DNA of 64,000 nt, taken from Cellulosimicrobium cellulans. GTDB lineage: Bacteria; Actinomycetota; Actinomycetes; Actinomycetales; Cellulomonadaceae. The notes under the pieces are model-generated. The model was given only the letters and a program-made list of their open reading frames with translations. It ran no database searches and was not told the origin of the DNA. Below are positions 16,434-24,396 of this stretch, piece by piece. Position numbers and translations under genes: made by a program. The DNA lies in contig NZ_JAFBCN010000001.1 in the NCBI RefSeq assembly GCF_016907755.1, positions 1,612,001 to 1,676,000 on the forward strand. The letters run 5' to 3'. Position 1 is the first letter of the stretch, and each line of letters starts with the position of its first letter.

Positions 16434-16835
16434 TCAGTGCCCTGCTTCTCCCGGCTCGGGTGGCTCGTGCAGCAGCGCCCCGCGGACGACGTCGAGGATC
16501 GCGTCGTCGGACAGGCCGGCCTCGCGGCCGGCGCGGACGAGCTCGTGCGCGGCGTGGCGGGCGGCGACGTCGCTCGGGGAGACGCCGTCGGCCACGACGG
16601 TCCCGGCGCGGCGCCGCGTCGTGACGATGCCGGCCGCCTCGAGCTCGCGGTACGCGCGCGCCACGGTCCCGGGTGCGAGCCCGAGGTCCGTGGCGAGGGC
16701 GCGGATCGTGGGCAGCCGGTCGCCGACGCGCAGGCGTCCGGCGGCGACGTGCGCGACGACCTGCGACCGGATCTGCTCGTACGGCGCGAGGCCCGACCGC
16801 AGGTCGATCTCGACGCGCAGCTCAGCGGGCGGCAC
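16434..16835 (-). CDS. GntR family regulator, YtrA-like
   Basis: 133 residues, the short GntR form. The winged helix-turn-helix (PYEQIRSQVVAHVAAGRLRVGDRLPTIRAL with DLGLAPGTVARAYRELEAAGIV) is followed by only a short helical C-terminus, as in the YtrA subfamily that controls transporter or membrane-protein operons. The GTG at 16835 lies inside the end of the upstream membrane-protein gene (14-bp overlap), so the two form one operon. Autoregulation is expected from the family. Confidence 0.88.
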   Translation of the reverse strand: MPPAELRVEIDLRSGLAPYEQIRSQVVAHVAAGRLRVGDRLPTIRALATDLGLAPGTVARAYRELEAAGIVTTRRRAGTVVADGVSPSDVAARHAAHELVRAGREAGLSDDAILDVVRGALLHEPPEPGEAGH

Positions 16836-17799
16836 GGCCCGTCCCTGCCACCGCGGGCGCGCCCGCGCGGTCGTCCGCCCGCGCGTCCGGATCGGGTGCG
16901 GGCCGCACGACGACCGCGATCGTCGCCAGCGCGAGCCCGACCGCGACGACCACGAGGACGACCGCCCCTGGGTAGCCCGCCCGGGCCGCGGCGTTCGCTC
17001 CGACGCCGAGCATCCCGGCGGCGGTGAGCCCGAGCGCGAGCTGCGTGCCGCGCAGGACGCGGTGCGCGGACGCGCGGCGCAGGCCGACGTCCCACGTCTC
17101 CTCGACCTGTGCGACGGCGGGCCGTCGCGCGACGAGCCGCAGGACGCCCTCGGCGCCCGCGACGAGCAGCACGGCCGCGAGCGCGAGCCACGCACCGTAG
17201 AACGCGCCGGGGTAGGGGCTCGCGGTCGAGGTCGTGTCGCCCAGGACGCGGGTCACCGACCGCCCGTCGTCGCCGGCCGTGAGCGCCCCGACGGCCGCGA
17301 GCACCAGGACGAGCGCTCCGAGCGACCAGGAGAGGCGACGCAGGCCGCGCGGCGCGACGTCGGTGACGGTCCGGGGCCGCAACGTGGCCGCGCGGACCGA
17401 GGTCCGCTGGCGCGGCCAGGTACGTTCCCCGACGGCGTGCGCGCCGAGGAACGCCAGCCCGACGACCGCGGGGGAGAGGCCCACGAGCACGCCCTCGGCG
17501 AGGCCCCCGACGGAGGTCGCGGCGGCCTGGGTGACGACCGCGCCGGCGAGGAGCGCAGCCGTCATCGCAGCGACGCTCACGGTCGTCGCGTGCCGCCGGG
17601 CGGCGCGGCGCACCGGGTCCTCCGTGGCGAGCCCGCGGAGCGACGGCTCGGGCGTGCGCGTCGCGGCCCGCACGGCGAGCACCACCGCGACGCCGAGCGC
17701 CACCACGAGGGCGAGGACGGCGCCGGTCCACGCGAGGTCGTACGTCGCGGGGAGGAAGAGGTCGACGCCCTGCGGCTCGTCCGACGTTTGTATCAACAC
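16822..17799 (-). CDS. Multi-pass membrane protein in a GntR operon
   Basis: About 325 residues with seven to eight hydrophobic segments (first around residues 20-42, last around 275-300) separated by basic loops, and an Ala/Arg-rich C-terminus. Family not recognised. The start is uncertain: GTG at 17799 is followed by TTG; a slightly longer start is also open. Coupling to the YtrA-like regulator suggests that this is its target, perhaps in envelope stress, but there is no ATPase partner here. Confidence 0.7.
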   Translation of the reverse strand: MLIQTSDEPQGVDLFLPATYDLAWTGAVLALVVALGVAVVLAVRAATRTPEPSLRGLATEDPVRRAARRHATTVSVAAMTAALLAGAVVTQAAATSVGGLAEGVLVGLSPAVVGLAFLGAHAVGERTWPRQRTSVRAATLRPRTVTDVAPRGLRRLSWSLGALVLVLAAVGALTAGDDGRSVTRVLGDTTSTASPYPGAFYGAWLALAAVLLVAGAEGVLRLVARRPAVAQVEETWDVGLRRASAHRVLRGTQLALGLTAAGMLGVGANAAARAGYPGAVVLVVVAVGLALATIAVVVRPAPDPDARADDRAGAPAVAGTGRAAR

Positions 17800-17820
17800 A
17801 TCAGTACATTGACACGCGGT
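17787..17820 (-). promoter_or_regulatory. AT-richer promoter/operator region of the GntR operon
   Basis: A conspicuously AT-rich island (TGTATCAACACATCAGTACA on the plus strand, 17789-17808) in GC-rich surroundings, with TGTA...TACA ends and repeated ATCA units 8 bp apart. It overlaps the likely start region and is a candidate YtrA-type binding site. TTGACG on the minus strand near 17834 may be a -35. Confidence 0.4.
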
Positions 17821-17873
17821 CCTCGGCCCCGTCAAGACCCCGCTCCCCGAACCGCCCGCCGGGATGAGAGCTC

Positions 17874-17890
17874 TCTCATACCGGTCTCAC
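17874..17890 (+). promoter_or_regulatory. TCTCAT direct repeat (site A) upstream of the phosphotransferase
   Basis: TCTCAT at 17874 and TCTCAC at 17885, exactly 11 bp apart, with a weaker third unit at 17896. It ends 33 bp upstream of the ATG at 17924. It matches sites B and C near the OmpR-type two-component system. Confidence 0.55.
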
Positions 17891-17923
17891 CCGAGGCCCA
17901 CGCGAGCGAGGTTGCCTGGCACC

Positions 17924-19282
17924 ATGACGCTCGCCCCACCCGTGCCCGACCAGCGTGCCTGGCTCGACCTGCTCACCGCCCCCGAGGCGGGGGAGCTGCT
18001 CGCCGTGGCGCTGGGTGCCGACGGCGCGAGCCTCGACACGTGGCGCGTCCACCAGGTGCACGCGCGCCCGGGCGCGGAGGTCACGGTCGGCTACGACGTC
18101 GTCGCGCGCCGGGCGCTCGCGGCCGGCCCGGGCGGGGGCACCGCCTCGGCGGACGCCGCTGAGTACCTGCTCGCCACGACGGCGCCCCTCTCGCCGGACG
18201 CGGTCGGGGCAGGGGTGGTCCGCCTCGCGGACGGTCCGCGCGTCGTGCACGTGTGGCGCCACCCCGCCGACCCGCTGCTGCCCGGCCTCGCCGCCGCGTG
18301 CGACGCGGTCGAGCTCACGCGCCGCCTCGCGGCGGCGGGGGCGCTCGCGGACGGCGAGGTCGTGGAGTCGGTGACGATGGTCGCCTACCGTCCGCTGCGC
18401 CGAGCGGTGCTGCGCGCGCGGACGTCCGCGCGCACGGTCTACGTCAAGGTCGTCCGTCCCGACCGGGCCCGCTCCCTCGTCCGCCGGCACGACCTCTTCC
18501 GGACCGCCGCCGTCCGCGCCCCGCGCTGCCTGGCCCGCGACGACGACGGCGTGGTCGTCCTCGAGGAGGCGTTCGGCCCGTCGCTCGCTCAGCATCTCGC
18601 GGCGCTCGGCCCCGACGACCAGCCCGCCGCGATCGACCCGCGCGAGCTCCTTCGCGCGCTCGACGCCCTTCCCGCCCGCGCGACGACGCTGCGGCGACGT
18701 CCCGCGTGGTCCGAGCGCGTCGAGCACTACGCGGCGTCGGCGCTCGCGGTGCACGGGCTGGACCCGGCCCGCGCGGACCGCGTCGCCCGCGCGGTCCGGA
18801 CGGCCGTCGCGACGCGCGACCCCGGGCCGGTCGTCGCGACGCACGGCGACTTCTACGAGGCGAACGTCCTGCTCGACCTGGCGGCTCCCGGCGACCCCGC
18901 CGCGCCGGGTGGCGGCGCCCGCGTCGGCGTCCTGCTCGACGTCGACACGCTCGGCCCCGGGCACCGCGTGGACGACCTCGCGTGCCTCGTCGCGCACCTC
19001 GCCGTGCTCCCGTCGCTCGCCCCGGCGGTGTACGGCGGCGTGGGGGCGCTGGTCGACCGGTGCGTGGCCGTGTTCGACGAGCGCGTCGACCCCGCGGCGC
19101 TACGGGCGCGCGCTGCCGGCGTCGTGCTGTCCCTCACGGCGGGCGCGGCGTCCCGGGACCTCGCGGACGCGTGGCTGCGCGTCGCGGAGGACCTGCTGGA
19201 CGCGGCCCGCGGCGTCACCGACGAGCCGAGCGTCGTTCCTGAGAGCACTCTCATCGGCGCCTCCTCGGCGTCTCACCCGTGA
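17924..19282 (+). CDS. Aminoglycoside phosphotransferase/kinase-like protein
   Basis: About 452 residues. The C-terminal half carries the APH-fold Brenner motif VVATHGDFYEANVLLD and a metal-binding LLDVDTLGPGHRVDDLACL. The N-terminal half has the phosphate-binding strand region (TVYVKVVRPDRA) and VVVLEEAFGPSL. Such proteins phosphorylate small molecules (choline, sugars, aminoglycosides, maltose); the substrate is not visible and resistance should not be assumed. ATG at 17924 is chosen; 20 more residues are open upstream, but they would overlap the TCTCAT direct repeat. Confidence 0.78.
   Translation: MTLAPPVPDQRAWLDLLTAPEAGELLAVALGADGASLDTWRVHQVHARPGAEVTVGYDVVARRALAAGPGGGTASADAAEYLLATTAPLSPDAVGAGVVRLADGPRVVHVWRHPADPLLPGLAAACDAVELTRRLAAAGALADGEVVESVTMVAYRPLRRAVLRARTSARTVYVKVVRPDRARSLVRRHDLFRTAAVRAPRCLARDDDGVVVLEEAFGPSLAQHLAALGPDDQPAAIDPRELLRALDALPARATTLRRRPAWSERVEHYAASALAVHGLDPARADRVARAVRTAVATRDPGPVVATHGDFYEANVLLDLAAPGDPAAPGGGARVGVLLDVDTLGPGHRVDDLACLVAHLAVLPSLAPAVYGGVGALVDRCVAVFDERVDPAALRARAAGVVLSLTAGAASRDLADAWLRVAEDLLDAARGVTDEPSVVPESTLIGASSASHP
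19249..19276 (+). promoter_or_regulatory. TCTCAT repeats (site B) upstream of the repeat-rich secreted protein
   Basis: TCTCAT at 19249, a degenerate CCTCCT at 19260 and TCTCAC at 19271: three units on an exact 11-bp period, overlapping the end of the phosphotransferase gene and about 70 bp upstream of the ATG at 19347. Confidence 0.5.
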
Positions 19283-19346
19283 CCGCGAGGCTCGGACCAT
19301 GCACGGCCGAGGGGTCGTGCGCACCATCGGACGAAGGAGAAGGATC

Positions 19347-19751
19347 ATGAAGGCACGCAGCGCATGGATCGTCACCGGGGCGCTCGGCGCGGTCGGTCTC
19401 GGGGCTACGGTGGCCGCGGCGCAGGGCGCGTTCGACGCTCCCGAGCCGGCGACCGTCTCACCGTCGGTCCAGGTGGGCACGTCGTCGAGCACGCCGACCG
19501 ACGCGCCCACCGCGACGGCGACGCCGAGCCCCACCGACGTGCAGAACGGGACGTCGATCACCACCGTCACGGCGAACACGTCCGCCTCCCCGAACACCTC
19601 GGGCTCGGCGAACACGTCCGGCTCGGCCGTGACCAGCCAGACCCCGAACACGCCCAACACCCCGCCGACGGCGAACACGGCGAACACCCCGCAGACGCCG
19701 AACACCCCGCCCAGCCCGGTCACGCCGCCGTCGCCGCAGTCGGCCGACTGA
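19347..19751 (+). CDS. Secreted or anchored Thr/Pro/Asn-rich repeat protein
   Basis: 134 residues. A signal peptide or anchor (KARSAWIVTGALGAVGLGATVAAA, residues 2-25) is followed by about 105 residues made almost only of Thr, Pro, Ser, Ala and Asn, with NTSGSANTSGSA and repeated NTP units. No folded domain is seen; it may be a cell-wall-spanning or O-glycosylated stalk. GAAGGAGAAGG precedes the ATG. It is convergent with the response regulator gene, separated by a strong hairpin, and has a candidate response-regulator site upstream. Confidence 0.7.
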   Translation: MKARSAWIVTGALGAVGLGATVAAAQGAFDAPEPATVSPSVQVGTSSSTPTDAPTATATPSPTDVQNGTSITTVTANTSASPNTSGSANTSGSAVTSQTPNTPNTPPTANTANTPQTPNTPPSPVTPPSPQSAD

Positions 19752-19775
19752 CCGAGGCGCACTCAGGGCCACCGT

Positions 19776-19836
19776 GCCGAACCCGGGTCTGCGGGTCACG
19801 AGGGACCACCTCGCGACCCGCAGGCCCGGGTTCGGC
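19776..19836. terminator. Bidirectional hairpin between the repeat protein and the response regulator
   Basis: 22-bp stem (19776-19797 with 19815-19836, one G-U pair); the loop can form a further CGAGG/CCTCG stem. It lies between two convergent genes. Confidence 0.8.
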
Positions 19837-19874
19837 GTGTCAGGGGTGCGTCCGCGCCCGTCGGGTCCCGCAGG

Positions 19875-20543
19875 TCAGCGGGCGGCGTCGGCGAGCCGGT
19901 AGCCCATGCCGCGCACGGTGACGAAGTGCTCCGCGCCGAGCTTGTTGCGCAGGTAGCGCACGTACACGTCGACGACGTTCGACCCGGGGTCGAAGTCGTA
20001 CCCCCACACGCGCGACAGGAGCTGCTCGCGGCTCAGCACCTGGCCGGGGTTGCGCAGGAACGCCTCGGCGAGCGCGAACTCGCGCGCCGAGAGGTCGACC
20101 TCGCGCTCGGCGGTGCGCGCGCGCCGCGTGCGCAGGTCGAGGCTGAGCGCGCCGTGCGTGAGCACCGTGACCTCTCCGGCAGGCTCGGTGCGCAGGCGCA
20201 GCCGGATGCGCGCGAGCAGCTCCTCGAACCGGAACGGCTTGGCCATGTAGTCGTCGGCGCCGCCCTCGAGCCCGGCGACCGTGTCCGTGACCGACGTGCG
20301 CGCGGTGAGGATGATGACGGGGATCGCGTTGCCCGTCTCCCGCAGGCGGCGCAGCACGGTGAAGCCGTCCTGGTCGGGGAGGCCCAGGTCGAGCACGAGC
20401 AGCGCGAAGTCGCCGGTGCTGGCGAGGTCGAGCGCCTCCCGCCCCGTCGCGACGGTCGTGCTGGCGTAGCCCGCGGAGCGCAGGCCCTTCGCGACGAACG
20501 AGGCGATCCGGGTCTCGTCCTCCGCGACGAGGATCTGGCTCAC
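19875..20543 (-). CDS. OmpR/PhoB family response regulator
   Basis: 222 residues. An N-terminal receiver domain (ILVAEDETRI with the acidic pair, phospho-acceptor Asp in LLVLDLGLPDQDG, TARTS, and Lys in MAKPF) is joined to a C-terminal winged helix (LSAREFALAEAFLRNPGQVLS, NVVDVYVRYLRNKL, TVRGMGYRL). It is a DNA-binding partner of the kinase upstream; GTG at 20543 overlaps the kinase stop. Family members bind direct repeats about 11 bp apart, which matches the TCTCAT repeats found nearby. Confidence 0.95.
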   Translation of the reverse strand: MSQILVAEDETRIASFVAKGLRSAGYASTTVATGREALDLASTGDFALLVLDLGLPDQDGFTVLRRLRETGNAIPVIILTARTSVTDTVAGLEGGADDYMAKPFRFEELLARIRLRLRTEPAGEVTVLTHGALSLDLRTRRARTAEREVDLSAREFALAEAFLRNPGQVLSREQLLSRVWGYDFDPGSNVVDVYVRYLRNKLGAEHFVTVRGMGYRLADAAR

Positions 20544-22243
20544 CGGGTGGTCCTTCCGTCGGGGGTGGGGTGCGTGGGCGGCTGCTGGGCGTCCGGGCCG
20601 ACCGCGGGCGGCGTGCCCGGCGCAGGCCCCGACGCCCGGGGAGGCGGCGGGGGCAGCGCGGGCGTGACGGCCGACGGCGCGCTGGGCACGGTCGGCGCGG
20701 TGGGCGCCACCCGGGTCGGCGCGGACGGTCGTCCCGGTGCGGCGTCGTGCACGTCGGACGGGGCCTCGACCTGGTCGCGGGGTGCGGCGGCGACGGGGAC
20801 GAGCGGGAGGTCGAGCGTGAACGTCGACCCGACGCCGGGCGTCGACGCGACGTGCACCCGGCCGCCGTGGCCCCCCGCGATCGCCGCGACGATCGCGAGC
20901 CCCAGTCCGGCGCCCTCGGGGTGGGCCGCGCCGGGCGTGGTGGCCTGGGCGAAGCGCTCGAAGATCCGCGCCTGCTGCTCCGGGGCGATCCCGACGCCCT
21001 CGTCACGGACCCACACGCGCACGCGCGCGCCGTCGTCGGACACGGCCGAGCCGAGCGCGACGACGGACCCGGGCGCCGAGAACTTCACCGCGTTGGCGGC
21101 GAGCTGCAGGAGCGCCTGGGTGAGGCGCTGCGCGTCGGCGCGCACGGCGACGTCGGCCCGGGCGTCGACGAGCCAGCGGCGGTCCCCGAGCGTGCGGACC
21201 TTGTCGTGCACGTCGTCGAGGAGGCGCCCGAGGTCCGTGTCGACCGGGCGGACGAAGTCGGGGCGGCCGGCGGTCGCGAGCGTCACGAGGTCGTCCACGA
21301 GGCGGTTCATGCGGTCGAGCTCGTCGAGCGCGAGGTCGCGCGTCTCGGACGCGTCGGACGCGTCGTGCGGGTCCATGAGCTCGAGGTGCCCCCGGACCAC
21401 GGTGAGCGGGGTGCGCAGCTCGTGCCCGACGTCGTCGATGAGCCGCCGCTGCGAGTCGAACGCCCCCTCGAGCCGGTCGAGCATGCCGTTCACCGTGCGC
21501 GACAGGTCCGAGAGGTCGTCGTTGCCGGTCACGGGGATGCGCGCGGACAGGTCCGTCTCGCCGATGTCCTGCGCGGTGCGCGAGAGCGTGCGGATCGGCT
21601 GGAGGAGGCGCCCGGCGACGACCCACCCCACGACGCCGATGAGCACGAGGGCGCCGAGCGCCACGACGGCGTAGGTCCGGAAGACCTGCGCGAACTCGGC
21701 GTGCTCTGCCGAGCGGTCGTAGGCGAGCACGAGGGCCGCAGGCGCCTGACCGGCCGGCGCGCCCGTGCCGCCGACGGAGCGGACCGGGGCGACGAGGGCG
21801 CGGTAGTCGGCCGTCGCGGTCCGCGGCGAGCGCAGCACGACGTCGTCCCCCGCGACGAGCGGCGAGAGCGCGGCGACGAGCTCCGGGTCGTCCTCGAGCC
21901 GCAGCCGCACCTCCTGCTGCGAGACGAGCGGCGTGCGACCCTCGCGGAGCCCGAGGACGCCCTCGTTCTGCGCGGGCACGGTGAGCTGGATGGAGGCGAC
22001 GACGACGTCCTCGGGCGACGTGAACGGCTCGCCGGTGACGGGGTTCACCCCGGACCCGGCGAGGCGCTTCAGCTCGTTCGCGCTCCGGGCGAGGCTCTCG
22101 TCGATGCGGTCGTCGATCTGCCCGCGCTGGAGGAACCACGCCGCGCCCCCGGCGAGGAGGAGCGCGAGTGCCGACAGGCCGAGGAACGCCGCGAGCATGC
22201 GGGTGCGGACGGTCAGCCCCGCGCGGCGCGTCCGGCGGCTCAC
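20540..22243 (-). CDS. Two-component sensor histidine kinase
   Basis: 567 residues. Transmembrane helix 1 (about residues 16-37), an extracytoplasmic sensor of about 150 residues, and helix 2 (about 190-212). A HAMP region (LLQPIRTLSRTAQDIGETDLSARI) follows, then the His motif DVGHELRTPLTVVRGH, N-box (LLQLAANAVKFS) and G-boxes (VRDEGVGIAP, GAGLGLAIV). An unusual Pro/Ala/Thr-rich tail of about 95 residues follows the ATPase domain. The GTG at 22243 overlaps the stop of the small acidic protein gene upstream and its stop overlaps the regulator start, forming a three-gene operon. Confidence 0.94.
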   Translation of the reverse strand: MSRRTRRAGLTVRTRMLAAFLGLSALALLLAGGAAWFLQRGQIDDRIDESLARSANELKRLAGSGVNPVTGEPFTSPEDVVVASIQLTVPAQNEGVLGLREGRTPLVSQQEVRLRLEDDPELVAALSPLVAGDDVVLRSPRTATADYRALVAPVRSVGGTGAPAGQAPAALVLAYDRSAEHAEFAQVFRTYAVVALGALVLIGVVGWVVAGRLLQPIRTLSRTAQDIGETDLSARIPVTGNDDLSDLSRTVNGMLDRLEGAFDSQRRLIDDVGHELRTPLTVVRGHLELMDPHDASDASETRDLALDELDRMNRLVDDLVTLATAGRPDFVRPVDTDLGRLLDDVHDKVRTLGDRRWLVDARADVAVRADAQRLTQALLQLAANAVKFSAPGSVVALGSAVSDDGARVRVWVRDEGVGIAPEQQARIFERFAQATTPGAAHPEGAGLGLAIVAAIAGGHGGRVHVASTPGVGSTFTLDLPLVPVAAAPRDQVEAPSDVHDAAPGRPSAPTRVAPTAPTVPSAPSAVTPALPPPPPRASGPAPGTPPAVGPDAQQPPTHPTPDGRTTR

Positions 22244-22545
22244 CCGTCGCCCCGGTCGGAGCCGCTGCGGTCGTCGTCATCGTCGTCGTCGCTCGACGGC
22301 GGGGCCGGCGTCACGCGGTCGTCGTCGTCATCGTCGTCGTCCCCGTCGTGATCGTCGTCGGACGTGGTCGGCGACGGGTCCGGCGTGGTCGTCGGCGTGG
22401 TGGGGGTCGCGGGGGCGGGCGTCACGACCACGGCACCCCCGACCTCGCGGTCCTGCGGGCGCGCGGCGAGCGCACCGGCGGCGGCCGCGCCCCCGAGGAC
22501 GAGCACGAGCGCCCCCACGAGCCACGCGACGGTCCGGCGAGTCAT
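22240..22545 (-). CDS. Small membrane-anchored Asp-rich protein, first gene of the kinase operon
   Basis: 101 residues. The N-terminal hydrophobic segment (TRRTVAWLVGALVLVLGGAAAAG) is followed by a Thr/Pro linker and a tail with Asp runs of eight and seven residues and one His (DDDHDGDD). It would present a strongly acidic, possibly cation-binding tail outside the membrane. ATG at 22545 is chosen; a longer frame would run through the upstream TCTCAT repeats. It overlaps the kinase start by 4 bp, so a role in the kinase's signal is plausible but unproven. Confidence 0.7.
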   Translation of the reverse strand: MTRRTVAWLVGALVLVLGGAAAAGALAARPQDREVGGAVVVTPAPATPTTPTTTPDPSPTTSDDDHDGDDDDDDDDRVTPAPPSSDDDDDDDRSGSDRGDG

Positions 22546-22556
22546 GGCCCCAGTAT

Positions 22557-22584
22557 CCGAGACCAGGATGAGACGCACATGAGA
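22557..22584 (-). promoter_or_regulatory. TCTCAT repeats (site C) upstream of the kinase operon
   Basis: On the minus strand TCTCAT, TCTCAT and TCTCGG follow each other every 11 bp, ending 11 bp before the ATG at 22545. A GATACT at 22552-22557 could be a -10 placing the start site on the ATG, that is, a leaderless transcript. Likely autoregulatory site. Confidence 0.6.
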
Positions 22585-22596
22585 GGTCGGCGGCCG

Positions 22597-23616
22597 TCAG
22601 CCCGCCGCGAGCCAGTCGTCGACGCCGGCCAGCAGGCGCTCCCGCGTGCCCGACGACGCCCGGCTCGCCCGGATCGACGACCGCGCCAGCGCGGCGAGCT
22701 CCTCGTCGGAGAAGCCGTGCTCGTGCCGCGCCGTCTCGTACTGCGCCACGAGGCGGGAGCCGAAGAGGAGAGGGTCGTCCGCGCCGAGCGCGACGCGGGC
22801 CCCGGCGTCGACCAGCGCCCCGAGCGGCACCTGGCCGGCCTCCTCGTAGACGCCGAGGGAGACGTTGGACGCAGGGCACACCTCGAGCGCGATCCCGCGG
22901 TCCACGACGTCGTCCAGCACACGCCGGTCCTCCGCGGACCGCACGCCGTGGCCCAGCCGGTCCGGGACGAGCTCGTGCACGACCTCGTGCACGTGCGCCG
23001 GCCCGAGCAGCTCGCCCCCGTGCGGCACGGACGCGAGCCCGGCCCGCCGCGCGATGGCGAACGCACGGGCGAACTCCGCCGTGTCCCCGCGACGCTCGTC
23101 GTTGCTCAGGCCGAACCCCACGACCTCGCCCGCGCCCTCGCCCGCGTACTGCGCCGCGAGACGCGCGAGCGCCCGCGCGTCGAGCGGGTGCCGCATGCGC
23201 GACGCCGCGACGACCACCGCGACCTCCGTCCCCGTCGCCGCGCTCGCGGACCGCGCCGCGTCGAGCACGATCTCCACGGCCGGGGTGATGCCGCCGACGA
23301 AGGGCGCGTACGACGTCGGGTCCACCTGGATCTCGAGCCGGCCCGACCCCTCCGCGGCGTCGTCCTGCGCGGCCTCCAGCACGATGCGGCGCATGTCGGC
23401 CTCGGAGCGCACGCACGCGCGCGCGGCGTCGTACAGGCGCTGGAAGCGGAACCACCCGCGCTCGGTCGGGGGCAGCCGCAGCGGGTCGCCGTCGACGAGC
23501 GCGTGGGGCAGGCGCACGCCGTACCGCGCGGCGAGGTCGCGCAGCGTCTCGGGGCGCATCGACCCGGTGAAGTGCAGGTGCAGGTGGGCCTTGGGGAGCG
23601 TCGCCAGGTCTCGCAC
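22597..23616 (-). CDS. Adenosine deaminase-like amidohydrolase
   Basis: 339 residues of the metal-dependent ADA/AMP deaminase family. The metal-binding HLHLH (residues 11-15) is near the N-terminus. VPHGGELLG supplies His and Glu, RLGHGVRS the catalytic His, and GADDPLLFG the second metal Asp. ADA proteins usually read SLNTDDP at the last site; GADDP differs slightly, so related substrates (adenine, N6-modified adenosine) are possible. It hydrolyses the 6-amino group of a purine in salvage. It starts at ATG 23616 and stands alone. Confidence 0.85.
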   Translation of the reverse strand: MRDLATLPKAHLHLHFTGSMRPETLRDLAARYGVRLPHALVDGDPLRLPPTERGWFRFQRLYDAARACVRSEADMRRIVLEAAQDDAAEGSGRLEIQVDPTSYAPFVGGITPAVEIVLDAARSASAATGTEVAVVVAASRMRHPLDARALARLAAQYAGEGAGEVVGFGLSNDERRGDTAEFARAFAIARRAGLASVPHGGELLGPAHVHEVVHELVPDRLGHGVRSAEDRRVLDDVVDRGIALEVCPASNVSLGVYEEAGQVPLGALVDAGARVALGADDPLLFGSRLVAQYETARHEHGFSDEELAALARSSIRASRASSGTRERLLAGVDDWLAAG

Positions 23617-23634
23617 ACCGGGAGTCTGTCACGC

Positions 23635-23671
23635 GGACCCGGCCCGCGCCGTCGGGCACGGGGCCGGGTCC
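23635..23671 (-). terminator. Hairpin after the ABC/two-component operon
   Basis: 11-bp stem (23635-23645 with 23661-23671) and a structured 15-nt loop, 48 bp downstream of the NarL-type regulator stop on the minus strand. Confidence 0.55.
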
Positions 23672-23718
23672 CGACGGCGGCCCGCCCCCTGCGCGGGCCC
23701 CGTCACGTCGGACGTCGG

Positions 23719-24396
23719 TCAGGTCCCGGGGAGGAACCCGCGCTGCATGGCGACCGTCACCGCGGCGGTCCGGTCGTCCACGCCGAGCTTGGCGAACGCG
23801 CGGAGCAGGTGGGTCTTCACCGTCGCCTCCGTGATGAACAGCTCGCTCCCGACGGCCGCGTTCGACAGCCCGCGGGCGACGAGGCGCAGCACCTCGATCT
23901 CGCGGCCCGTGAGCCGGTCCGCCCCGCGGACCGACGTGACGAGCCGGGTCGCGACGCTCGGTGCGAGCACCGTCTGCCCGCGCGCCGCGGCGCGCACCCC
24001 CGCGACGAGCTCGTCGCGCGGCGTGTCCTTGAGCAGGTAGCCGGTGGCCCCGGCCTCGACGGCGCGCAGGATGTCCGCGTCGGTCTCGTACGTCGTGAGC
24101 ACGACGACGCGGGGGGCCGTCGCCGCGCCGCCGCGCCCCGCCCCCCGGCCGGGCGCGCCGACGATGGCCGCCGTCGCGCCGACCCCGTCGAGCACGGGCA
24201 TGCGCAGGTCCATGAGCACGACGTCGGGCCCCAGCTCGCCCGCGAGCGCGACCGCCTGCTCGCCGTCGCCCGCCTCGCCGACGACCTCCAGGTCGGGCTC
24301 GGCGGCCAGCATGCCGGTGATGCCCGAGCGCACGACCGGGTGGTCGTCCACGACGAGCACCCGGATCGTGCCGCCGCTGTCCGTCGTCCCCCTCAC
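23719..24396 (-). CDS. NarL/LuxR family response regulator
   Basis: 225 residues. The receiver domain (RVLVVDDHPVVRSGI, phosphorylatable Asp in VVLMDLRMPVLDG, Lys in LLKDTP) is followed by a LuxR-type helix-turn-helix (LTGREIEVLRLVARGLSNAAV with ATVKTHLLRAFAKLGV). A Gly/Ala/Arg-rich loop interrupts the receiver near residue 80. GTG at 24396 overlaps the kinase stop as GTGA. It is the last gene of the operon ABC ATPase, permease, kinase, regulator and probably controls that transporter. Confidence 0.93.
   Translation of the reverse strand: MRGTTDSGGTIRVLVVDDHPVVRSGITGMLAAEPDLEVVGEAGDGEQAVALAGELGPDVVLMDLRMPVLDGVGATAAIVGAPGRGAGRGGAATAPRVVVLTTYETDADILRAVEAGATGYLLKDTPRDELVAGVRAAARGQTVLAPSVATRLVTSVRGADRLTGREIEVLRLVARGLSNAAVGSELFITEATVKTHLLRAFAKLGVDDRTAAVTVAMQRGFLPGT

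Noticed and set aside
17924-19282. Antibiotic resistance call for the phosphotransferase
   Set aside because: Only the general kinase-fold motifs are present and the N-terminal half is unlike known aminoglycoside kinases; substrate cannot be inferred.
22270-22350. GTC/ATC trinucleotide runs as a possible microsatellite or origin element
   Set aside because: They encode the Asp runs of the small anchored protein on the minus strand; no DnaA boxes are nearby.
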